DNA of 39,889 nt from Nostoc sp. XA010 (lineage in GTDB: Bacteria > Cyanobacteriota > Cyanobacteriia > Cyanobacteriales > Nostocaceae): positions 1-39,889 of the forward strand of contig NZ_JAIVFX010000042.1 in assembly GCF_020829625.1 (NCBI RefSeq), written 5' to 3'. Of this stretch, positions 32,545-39,889 are shown piece after piece; positions within the stretch are counted from its first letter, which is position 1, and each line of letters begins with the position of its first letter. Made by a program: the position numbers and the translations under genes. The notes below the pieces were generated by a model. That model was not told the DNA's origin. It worked only from the letters and a program-made list of their open reading frames with translations, and ran no database searches.

Positions 32545-33015
32545 TTAGCTGGCGGACAGAGGAGCTCCGACGATCCAAGTGTCGTGCTGAGATGCAAGAT
32601 CAGTCCAACCTTCAGGCGGCGTTTGGCCTATTTGGGGGAAGAATTCGTCAATATCACCCGGTACGAAGATGAAAAGCATCCGAGCGACTCCCGGCCCCAA
32701 CTTCACGAATCCATGCACACTGTTACGGGGTACAACAACCGTTGTTCCAGACCCGACCTCGAACTCTTCACCCGCGCAGTGAAAGCGAAATCTGCCTTCA
32801 AGTATTTCAAATATCTCCTCCCTGTGTTCGTGATAGTGAAGTGGCGGGCCTGAGAACGGAGGGACACGCACTTCGAGGATTGTGAAAGCCCCGCCAACAT
32901 CTGTGCTGGGTACGCGGATAGCCATTTGCTCACCAGGCATTGTATCGAACCAATTGAGGTCTTCACCCCGGCTGACAATTGCAACTTTATTTTTACTCAA
33001 TTCGGTATTCATCAT
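32545..33015 (-). CDS. single-domain cupin protein
   Basis: 156 residues, one cupin barrel with the full metal site: H60, H62, E66 (H-Y-H-E-H-R-E) in motif 1 and H101 in motif 2 (VVPRNSVHGFV). The family holds Fe, Mn or Zn and includes dioxygenases, isomerases and binding proteins; this short form resembles quercetinase-like or general cupin_2 proteins. It sits downstream of the gutted DsbA copy and region R3, on the same strand as the other small redox genes, so it may share their regulation. ATG 33015 and 33012 are adjacent; no strong ribosome binding site. Confidence 0.88.
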   Translation of the reverse strand: MMNTELSKNKVAIVSRGEDLNWFDTMPGEQMAIRVPSTDVGGAFTILEVRVPPFSGPPLHYHEHREEIFEILEGRFRFHCAGEEFEVGSGTTVVVPRNSVHGFVKLGPGVARMLFIFVPGDIDEFFPQIGQTPPEGWTDLASQHDTWIVGAPLSAS

Positions 33016-33058
33016 TTTACGTCTTAATAATTGTGAGATTGAGGATCAAAGCACCTCA

Positions 33059-33150
33059 TTACTTGCAGCGATAATTGCTGCCATCAACTCTGCTGGCGAT
33101 CCTGGGTTGAAGGTGAGACAAATAATTAACAGTGTTTCTGAGGAGAAGTA
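33059..33150 (-). pseudogene. gutted duplicate of the DsbA-like gene
   Basis: On the plus strand TTACTTGCAGCGATAATTGC, then TGCCATCAACT, matches the 3' end of the DsbA-like gene at 31350-31380; immediately after it CGATCCTGGGTTGAAGGTG, then GACAAATAATTAA, matches its 5' end at 31846-31885. About 460 bp of the middle are missing. The flank beyond (GAAGTATGTTTACC, CAAGTGATACC) also matches. So this is an internal deletion derivative of a duplicated gene. Confidence 0.8.
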
Positions 33151-33289
33151 TGTTTACCGCAAGTGATACCATTTCACGAAAAATCTGATACAGATGTAAA
33201 CCCTGAAAGCTTTGCTGCATCTAAATTTTTTAATTGCGTTAGCCCATTGCGAATTGCGAATTGCGAGGTATGATACCTGGGTTGGACTA

Positions 33290-33490
33290 CACCTACATTC
33301 CTCTGTGTGCCATCTGTATTCAGCAAACTTGAATCTTGCAATTAGATTGCTATGTGTGTTTGGATAAATTTAATATATGCAATTGATTCTGGGTTGTCGT
33401 CCACTCACAGTTGGCACTTTTATTTAGTCGCATGGACGATCTTTTAACCCATCTCACAATGGAAGATTAACTCCAACTAAAGTTGGAATC
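33290..33490 (-). promoter_or_regulatory. upstream region R3 (duplicate of R2)
   Basis: Repeats R2 almost base for base over about 100 bp: TCCAACTAAAGTTGGA near 33473-33488, GTCCACTCACAGTTGGCACT, TTTATTTAGTCG and GGACGATCTTTTAACCC. One arm of the inner palindrome has changed (GCATGGACGA for GAGTGGACGA). It now precedes the gutted DsbA copy and, further on, the cupin gene. It also borders the stop of the large regulator gene at 33513. Confidence 0.6.
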
Positions 33491-33512
33491 GAAAGTTAAC
33501 CAAAAGAACAGC

Positions 33513-36500
33513 TTACAAACTGACAATCCCTCGTTTAACCGCAATAATTACGGCTTGAGTGCGATCGCTGACTCCCAATTTACTGAAAATGCGATTAACA
33601 TGAGATTTAACAGTACTTTCACCAATAGTTAGAGCAGTTGCAATATCTGAATTACTCATTCCTTGCGCCATCGAACGCAGTACCTCTAGCTCTCGTTCGC
33701 TCAGTTCTGGGTTACTCATGCGCTGCACCAGCTTTGCCCCCACCTCAGGTGGAATGTACTGCTGACCGCGATTAACCATGCGAATGGCATTAAGAAGTTC
33801 GTTGGCTTTTGCATCCTTGAGCAAATAGCCTTTTGCACCTGCCTGCAATCCGCGATAGATATCTTCATCGCCATCATAAGTGGTTAGCACAATAATTCGG
33901 GCAGGTTTAAATTGGGCACAAATCGCAGTAATGGCTTCCACTCCTCCCATCTGCGGCATTCGCAAATCCATCAAAGTCACATCCGGTTGATGTTCGCCAA
34001 AGAGGGCGATCGCATAAGTCACATTGCCCTGCTCGTCAAAGACAGGAGTTCCCCATACCTCAACGGGAATTGTAGCGTTGTTGCGGTGAATTTCTATATC
34101 ATCAACTTTAGTGCGTTCACCTCTTAGCGCTCGGATAATTGGCATTCTCTCAGTTAGATATTTTTGCTCCGTTCCAGCTAGATAAATTTGATACTCCTGT
34201 GCAAGTTGATTGGGTGTCAGAGAAGGATCGATATCTTTGGCCAATAGCTGAGTTGCTCGCTGGTTGAAGTAATAAAGGCGACCCGATGTATCTAAAATTG
34301 CAACACCGACTGGAATTGCTTCCAGAAATTGAGTCATTTTACTTTCGCTCTCACGTAGCTTTGAGTAGAGCCTAGCATTTTCGATGGCAATGGCTGCTTG
34401 AGTTGATAGTAAATGTAAAACTTGCGCTCGCTCTGGTGTAAATGCCCCAGCAGCTAATTGATTTTCAAGATACAACACACCAACTAGCTTACTTTGATTC
34501 AGAAGGGGCAAACATAAGATTGATTGAATTTTATTGTGCTGAATGTATGGCTCATTGATAAAATTACCTTGATGAGCTGCATTATTTAAAATAATAGATT
34601 CTTGGGTACGAATAACATAATTAATAATTGACTCAGGAAGGTGATTTGCAGTTGGGATCGATTGCAGTACTTGCGTAGCATAGACATTTTCACCATCACC
34701 ATCATTTAGTTCACCACAAGCTTCAATCACCCATTGTTTGGCGTTTTCCAAAATCAGGAATCCGCTTTGTGCACCAGCATTTTTTATTAAAATCTTTATC
34801 AAGGAATTGAGTAACTGCTCCAGTTCAATTTCACAAGCGATCGCTTGCGATGCTTTTATCACCGCTGCTAAATCGAAAGCGATGCCTGGACTATTAGAGG
34901 TGGTTTTAGAATTTGTGCGGTTTGATATGTCAGCCATGCGCGACGGCTGAGGCAATAGTTGCGGATAGCGAGTTTCTAAATCTCTTACTTTCGCAGTTGC
35001 TCCCCACCGTTCATAGCAGTAGTGAGCTTCTTTCATATAGGTTTGGGCAAACTTTTCTCGGCCACGAGATAGATAAAACTTGGCAGCTAATTCATAGGAT
35101 AAGGCTTCTTCTCGAAGATAGCCATTTTCTTTCGCTCCAAGAATTGCTTGTTCGTAGAACTCTTCTGCCTCAAACAACTGACCTAAAACCCGTGCAGTCT
35201 CGGCTTGTACTAAATGATATTTATGCAAATAATTCATGGGCGCGTAATGTGCCCACTGCTTCATTTTATCCTGACTAACCGCAATTCTTTTGAGAATTTG
35301 TTCCTGTACTTGCGTGCTACTTTCAGGGTAAATTGCAAGTCTTGCCAGAGCATCATAGAGGCAGTAGAAAGGGCCAATAGGGGAGCTTGTTATTAAGATA
35401 AAATAACGTTCTGCTATGTTTGAGATATCAACAGCCTGAGCATACTCCGAAAATAAGTAGTACAGCAGAATTTTATTGAAATAGACATTAAAAATTGCAC
35501 TTCCATCATTTGCTGCTTCATGTTTTGGTAATTCGTCCTCCTCATTGTAGAATTTGCCCATTAGACGGGTTGGATCAACAGAGTATCCCATCAAATTCGC
35601 GATCGCCTGCTGAAATATCAGATTCCAGGTTAATGCTGTTTCCTGTTTGATTTGATGGATTGCTGCGTTGTATATTGTCATATAGTGGTCAACTTCCACC
35701 AGTTCATTTCCGACAACATAGGAGTTAAAGCAATAAGTGTGAGCAGCATAGGCGGCAAACTCTAAATCTCCGGTTTCTAGGCCACTTCGGTAGGCTTCTA
35801 AAAGAGGCTGTAATGTTTCTCTTACATGCTCTTTCCAATGAATGACGAAGGTATTCACAATGAGCAATGTTCTAGCTCTGAGTGAATGGGGCTTAGGTGG
35901 AGACAATAGCCTTAACGCTAACTGTCCAAACTCGTAGCCAGTCTCGATGTCTCCCACATTCCCACACAGAACTAATCCAAAATTGGCATAAGCAAAGGGA
36001 GACGCAAAGGCATTTCCATATTCAAATGATAAGCTGACTTGTTTAGATACCAGTAGCGGCATTAAATTAGGAATAGCTATCCAGGCCGCAATCGTAATTC
36101 TGGATAGTATTCTCATTGCTGCTAACTTATCCGGCTTGCACATTTGGGGCAAATGAATCAAGTCCTCAATCGACTTTTCACTCAGAAGGTATGAGATTGC
36201 ATCTAGTTCAAGCTGAATATCTGACTGACTTGGCTGTTTGGGAAAACAAATTTCCAGTTGGTGCAACACTTGTAATCCAGTGTTGATTGCTTCTAACGGT
36301 TGATTTTGTGCCATGCCAGCTTGAATTTTGACTTCGTATACTTTCACGCTATCAAGAACCGTTTTAGCCTGTTGCAGAACAATCGCTGCCCAGTACTCCA
36401 CCTGCTCAAAATTGCCACACAAATAAGCAACTTCTGTTGTTTCTGTGTATAATTCTAAGCTCAGGTCATAATCTGTTTGCCAGCTAGATGCTGCCAGCCA

Positions 36501-38135
36501 AACTCTTGCTGTAGCTAAATATTTTTTTGACACACCATAAGCGATCGCTGCTTTTGCTTTCTGACCTGCGATTAAATTTAATCTGGCAATTTCATCTCGT
36601 TCTGCTCGCTCGGAGACAAGCTCAATCCCATAATTAAGATGATCGACAATTTCAAATAGCCGCTCTGATATTCGCTCCGGCAAAGTCTTTTCGAGTAAAT
36701 TGCGACCAATTTGGAGATGAACAACTTGTTTGTGCGACTCATCGATTAAGGCATAAGCTGCTTGCTGCACCCGATCGTGCAAGAATTTGTAATCCTGAAC
36801 TAAGAGTTGTTCATCTAACTCAGATGTCGGCACAATTAAACCTGATTGAGCCGCTGCTATCAGTTGCGGGAAAATTTCCTCAGATGAGCTTTCACAAATG
36901 ATAGAGAGGGTGCTTAAATCAAAATCAGCACCAATACAAGCGGCGAATTGTAAAACTTGCTGGGTTGCTGGAGGCAGTTTTTTCAGTTTGCCAAGCATCA
37001 AATCGACCACATTATCGGTGATGTTCTTGCCTTCAATGTGAGTGATATCCCATCGCCAACTGAGATTTTCAAGGTCGAAGCTTAACAAGTTTTCTGCATA
37101 GAGTGTTTTCAAAAACTCATTGACAAAAAAGGGATTTCCGTCAGTTTTCTGCAATACTAATTCTGCCAATGAGATGATTGTACTGATGTCACTGTGTAAT
37201 GTCTCTGCAATCAGTTGTGCGATCGCGTTTAGTCCCAACGGTGCTAACGTTATTTGGCTGGTAGTTGCTCCCTTTTGTCTGAGTCCCTCCAGCATTATCG
37301 TTAGTGGATGTGAGTAATTCACCTCATTATCTCGATAGGCTCCAATCAAAAACAGATATTGCGTCTGGGCATTCGTCATCATCAACTCGATCAACTTAAG
37401 TGTTGCTGAGTCTGCCCATTGAAGATCGTCCAGAAAGATCACTAAGGGATGTTCTGCTGAACTAAATACCCGGATGAACTGCCCAAAGACTCGATTGAAG
37501 CGGTTTTGAGTTTCCGTTGCCTCAACTTCCGGTACAGGCAGTTGCTTGCCAATAATCAATTCAACTTCTGGGATGACATCAATGATGATTTGCCCATTGC
37601 TTCCCAACGCCGTTAGAAGTCGATTTCGCCACTGTTTCAACTGCTCATCGGGTTCACCCAGCAGTTGTTGCACCAATTTTCGTAGGGCATGGGCGATCGC
37701 GCTGTAGGGAATGTTGCTGCCAAATTGATCAAATTTGCCCGAAATGAAGTACCCACGCTTTGCTGTGATGGGCTTGTAGAGTTCCTGCACTAACGCAGAT
37801 TTCCCTACTCCAGCATAGCCACATATCAACATCATTTCGACATTAAATTGAGAATTTTCTCTGCTTTTCTCTCCTTGGCAGGAGGCTTCACTAACATTGC
37901 CCATTCCGGCTACTCTCTCAAATGCCGTCAATAATGTGGCAATCTCTGCTTCGCGTCCATACAGTTTTTGCGGAATTTGAAATTGATCTCGAACGTCTTG
38001 AGTACCTAATTGAATCTCATCAATTTGTCTTATGTCTGTAAGTTGTTGAGCGCACCATTCTAAATCTGCCTTAATACCCCAAGCCAGGGCAAACGCATCT
38101 AAAGTATAAGAATCCTTTAATAGCAAGGGTTTCAA
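33513..38135 (-). CDS. AAA-TPR-GAF-PAS protein fused to half a LuxR response regulator
   Basis: 1540 residues. Order: AAA_16 ATPase (about 58-400; Walker A GYAGVGKS 106-113, Walker B LVIFLDDLQWAD), a long helical TPR-like region (about 420-1080), GAF (about 1105-1255, FDLAAVIKASQAIACEIELE), PAS (about 1265-1370), the second half of a NarL-type receiver (from about 1378; phospho-site D1390 in LMDLRMPQMGG, the T and K positions in VLTTYDGD and LLKDA) and a LuxR HTH (about 1475-1540, LSERELEVLRSMAQGMSNSD). The receiver lacks its first strand and acidic pair, so normal phosphorylation is unlikely. The gene is the 3' part of a Ser/Thr kinase-AAA gene split by a MITE; the first 17 residues (MKPLLLKDSYTLDAFAL) and the TTG start come from MITE DNA. 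Usually such proteins end in a histidine kinase, not a LuxR domain. Whether it is expressed is open. Confidence 0.85.
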   Translation of the reverse strand: MKPLLLKDSYTLDAFALAWGIKADLEWCAQQLTDIRQIDEIQLGTQDVRDQFQIPQKLYGREAEIATLLTAFERVAGMGNVSEASCQGEKSRENSQFNVEMMLICGYAGVGKSALVQELYKPITAKRGYFISGKFDQFGSNIPYSAIAHALRKLVQQLLGEPDEQLKQWRNRLLTALGSNGQIIIDVIPEVELIIGKQLPVPEVEATETQNRFNRVFGQFIRVFSSAEHPLVIFLDDLQWADSATLKLIELMMTNAQTQYLFLIGAYRDNEVNYSHPLTIMLEGLRQKGATTSQITLAPLGLNAIAQLIAETLHSDISTIISLAELVLQKTDGNPFFVNEFLKTLYAENLLSFDLENLSWRWDITHIEGKNITDNVVDLMLGKLKKLPPATQQVLQFAACIGADFDLSTLSIICESSSEEIFPQLIAAAQSGLIVPTSELDEQLLVQDYKFLHDRVQQAAYALIDESHKQVVHLQIGRNLLEKTLPERISERLFEIVDHLNYGIELVSERAERDEIARLNLIAGQKAKAAIAYGVSKKYLATARVWLAASSWQTDYDLSLELYTETTEVAYLCGNFEQVEYWAAIVLQQAKTVLDSVKVYEVKIQAGMAQNQPLEAINTGLQVLHQLEICFPKQPSQSDIQLELDAISYLLSEKSIEDLIHLPQMCKPDKLAAMRILSRITIAAWIAIPNLMPLLVSKQVSLSFEYGNAFASPFAYANFGLVLCGNVGDIETGYEFGQLALRLLSPPKPHSLRARTLLIVNTFVIHWKEHVRETLQPLLEAYRSGLETGDLEFAAYAAHTYCFNSYVVGNELVEVDHYMTIYNAAIHQIKQETALTWNLIFQQAIANLMGYSVDPTRLMGKFYNEEDELPKHEAANDGSAIFNVYFNKILLYYLFSEYAQAVDISNIAERYFILITSSPIGPFYCLYDALARLAIYPESSTQVQEQILKRIAVSQDKMKQWAHYAPMNYLHKYHLVQAETARVLGQLFEAEEFYEQAILGAKENGYLREEALSYELAAKFYLSRGREKFAQTYMKEAHYCYERWGATAKVRDLETRYPQLLPQPSRMADISNRTNSKTTSNSPGIAFDLAAVIKASQAIACEIELEQLLNSLIKILIKNAGAQSGFLILENAKQWVIEACGELNDGDGENVYATQVLQSIPTANHLPESIINYVIRTQESIILNNAAHQGNFINEPYIQHNKIQSILCLPLLNQSKLVGVLYLENQLAAGAFTPERAQVLHLLSTQAAIAIENARLYSKLRESESKMTQFLEAIPVGVAILDTSGRLYYFNQRATQLLAKDIDPSLTPNQLAQEYQIYLAGTEQKYLTERMPIIRALRGERTKVDDIEIHRNNATIPVEVWGTPVFDEQGNVTYAIALFGEHQPDVTLMDLRMPQMGGVEAITAICAQFKPARIIVLTTYDGDEDIYRGLQAGAKGYLLKDAKANELLNAIRMVNRGQQYIPPEVGAKLVQRMSNPELSERELEVLRSMAQGMSNSDIATALTIGESTVKSHVNRIFSKLGVSDRTQAVIIAVKRGIVSL

Positions 38136-38212
38136 CGTTTTTAAATTTAGCCTATTTTTTCGTCAAGATCCTTATCCAGCAGGGGTTTCAGAAATGCCGT
38201 GCGTTCGCCCTG
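38085..38212. mobile_element. 128-bp MITE, copy 2, inside the kinase-AAA gene
   Basis: Same element as at 2811-2938 (one base different: TTTCAACG for TTTCAGCG). Ends CAGGGCAAACGCA and TGCGTTCGCCCTG, flanked by the exact 10-bp duplication TACCCCAAGC (38075-38084 and 38213-38222). Removing the element and one duplication joins KNAEDRYQSAWG in frame to IKADLEWCAQQL, the normal sequence of this protein family. Confidence 0.93.
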
Positions 38213-38955
38213 TACCCCAAGCACTCTGATAGCGATCCTCCGCATTCTTTGCCATTAGTTTCAAAACGATATCTGAAACTGCTTTGGGAATCGTTGTCTT
38301 CAGTTCATGAGGCGGAACAGGTGATTTGGCAAGATGACAATGGACAAGTTCAAGAATGTCTCTTGTGGTAAACGGTAACTGTCCAGTGAGCAGTTCGTAG
38401 AACGTTACGCCAAGGGAGTAAAAATCAGTACGATAATCAAGCAAACGGTTCATGGGTCCGGTTTGTTCTGGAGATAAATATGCAAGAGTGCCTTCTAGAA
38501 CATGAGGGTTTTTGAAGGTTGGATTGGTGCGGTTAAATCGAGTAGCAATTCCGAAATCAATAAATTTAACGACCCCAGTATCTAGATTGAAGACAATATT
38601 GCTAGGGTTGATATCTTTATGAATGACACCAGCAGCATGAATTCTGCCCAGAATACCTGTGATTTTAATGGCTAGGGATAGAAAAGCTGATAAGGGCATA
38701 GGGCAGAAATCTGGACGCTGCTGTATCCATCGTTCCAGAGACTCTCCACCGAAATCTTCTAAAAGAATAATCAGTGTGCGCTGATATTCCTGCTGACTAT
38801 ATGCCTTGATCGCGCCTTCTAAGTTAAGCGATCGCGTAATTTCTCCTGCCTGTAGCGGGTGAGTTCCGATGCCGTAGGATAGTCCTGTTTGAGAACTTTG
38901 AGAATAACAGGCGTGCGATCTGACAACTTGATGCCACGATACACCACAGAATTAA
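38172..38955 (-). pseudogene. Ser/Thr protein kinase domain, 5' part of the split gene
   Basis: The C-lobe reads IHAAGVIHKDINPSNIVFNL (catalytic loop H-K-D-I-N-P-S-N), FIDFGIATRF (DFG), GTLAYLSPEQTGPMNR (APE region) and ends at KNAEDRYQSAWGT before a stop supplied by the MITE. Upstream, without ATG, the N-lobe reads VVYRGIKLSDRTPVILKVLK with the ATP-lysine, then a frameshift near 38843 (a 4-base loss between YRQE and EITRSLNLEGAI). The first about 17 codons of the family are missing where the IS630 element begins. So the kinase is broken by truncation, frameshift and MITE. In the intact family it phosphorylates Ser/Thr and is joined to the AAA module. Confidence 0.88.
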
Positions 38956-38994
38956 GTAAGTCGTGGAGAAAATTTATAAGTATGTAACAAACAA

Positions 38995-39889
38995 TTAAGC
39001 AGAAGAGTTAGAGTTAAATCTAACACGCTGTATACTGTAGTTCCCCTTTTCTCCTCTTGTTTGAATTCCATCAATGACAGCATAAGCAAGGTCTAACTCA
39101 TCCTCAAAAGTTTTCGCGGCTAATTCATCTTTTTTAAGGTGTTGCCATTCCAATTCAATTGGGTTCATCTCAGAACAATATTTAGGTAAAAAGAAGATGT
39201 ACTTTCCCCATGTCTTCCCATTTTGACCATAATTGCTGTACTTCTTTACAACGATGTATTGGACCGTTATCCTGCACGATTACTCTGACGCGTCCTGTTG
39301 TTTGAGCTTCGGCTGCTTCCCGTTCCATCATGTGTATATAAGATTTGCGTGAAACGCCGCCAATCACCAGACCGTATACAAAACTAATTAAGGGTTGAAG
39401 AAACCCAATAATACTCAACCTTCGACCTCGGCGTTTACTCTGCTCCAAGCGTTTTTGCTGACCTCGAAAGTAATAGCTATAACTTGGCTCACTCCACGCA
39501 CAAAACCCTGATTCATCCACATACTTTAAATCGATTTCTCCAGCCGCCGCAGATAATTCCAGCATTTCTAAGTCAGCTTGTTTGATTTGCTGTACTACCG
39601 GGTCTTGTTTTCCCTTATGGCAAATTCAAAGTTCGTTTCCAAATAATCCCCTTTTTTTTAGTACCTGCCTTAACCAGTCAGGACTTAACTTTACTGAACG
39701 TTCTTTTTCTAATTTTTGGGCTAACTGAACGCTGTTATATGTACGTGGTTCTTGCTCTAAACATTCTTCTAAAAAAACCATATCTGCTTCTGCCCACCTT
39801 GATTTTCCTCCCCGTCCTGGTTTTTCCCAAAGCCCCTCTAAACCGAGCTTTTCCCATCTATGCAAAACTTCTCGCACTGTTTGCACCGT
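38995..39889 (-). pseudogene. IS630-family transposase, frameshifted, runs off the window
   Basis: Minus-strand pieces in order: an HTH part (TVREVLHRWEKLGLEGLWEK, SPDWLRQVLKKRG), then after an A8G4 run and an in-frame TGA at about 39627 the DDE part HKGKQDPVVQQIKQADLEML, with D in KYVDESGFCAWS and VIVQDNGPIHRC, and finally, after another one-base shift near 39190, FLPKYCSEMNPIELEWQHLK with the last catalytic E, ending at 38995. At least two frame breaks make it inactive; the A-run shift could in principle be programmed. The 5' end lies outside the window. Its insertion near 38955 removed the start of the kinase gene. Confidence 0.88.

Noticed and set aside
1..39889. tRNA genes, CRISPR-Cas, prophage or restriction-modification system
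   Set aside because: I scanned for tRNA-like cloverleaf ends (GGTTCGAATCC words), Cas or phage proteins and recognised none; the NPPY methyltransferase has no nuclease or specificity partner.

Overview
The window looks like chromosomal DNA of a filamentous, heterocyst-type cyanobacterium (Nostoc/Anabaena/Calothrix group). The signs are many HIP1 octamers (GCGATCGC, for example near 8 kb-type sites at 9849, 14607, 22568 and 24163), a CCCCATT heptamer array, small dispersed GC-rich repeats, the cyanobacterial CbiG-CobJ fusion, and large GAF/PAS signalling proteins including a probable bilin-binding cyanobacteriochrome domain. All assignments come from reading the sequence; no database search was made.

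Layout. 1-180: 3' end of an rRNA operon (5S rRNA plus a strong terminator). 0.2-5.7 kb: mostly minus-strand chromosomal genes: a small methyltransferase, a haem-oxygenase-like diiron/iron enzyme, penicillin-binding protein 2/FtsI and, just upstream of it, a one-TM FtsL-like protein. 6.2-12.1 kb: plus-strand genes: a small lipoprotein, a secreted small protein, glycogen branching enzyme GlgB, a DUF1772-like membrane protein and a YbaK deacylase, with remnants of WD40, ISAs1-type and other repeats between them. 13.2-15.5 kb: small coupled ORFs and the B12-pathway fusion CbiG-CobJ. 15.8-20.5 kb: a scrambled island with truncated XRE regulator and metX fragments, a full-length IS5-superfamily element whose transposase is split by a MITE with the same ends, an SLH-domain protein, a GNAT acetyltransferase, and a second, broken, inverted IS copy.

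20.6-25.5 kb: a two-gene signalling operon: a 1213-residue CBS-PAS-PAS-GAF-GAF-histidine kinase-receiver protein whose first GAF domain carries both cysteines of a DXCF-type cyanobacteriochrome, overlapping by 4 bases a receiver-histidine kinase protein. Downstream is an inverted 211-bp copy of the end of the SLH gene and a kinase remnant. 26.8-28.3 kb: small unknown genes and a conserved HTH protein. 28.4-33.0 kb: a minus-strand set of small detoxification/stress-type enzymes (NTF2-like, SDR oxidoreductase, alpha/beta hydrolase, DsbA-like, cupin), with three related upstream regions carrying the same palindromes.

33.5-39.9 kb: a giant Ser/Thr kinase-AAA-GAF-PAS gene that has been hit repeatedly: its 5' end is lost at a degenerate IS630 element, its kinase domain is frameshifted, a 128-bp MITE (also found at 2.8 kb, both with 10-bp target duplications) splits it, and its 3' end is fused to the second half of a NarL/LuxR-type response regulator, apparently at a HIP1 site. 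The main theme of the window is small repeats and MITEs reshaping genes, plus one probable photoreceptor kinase operon.
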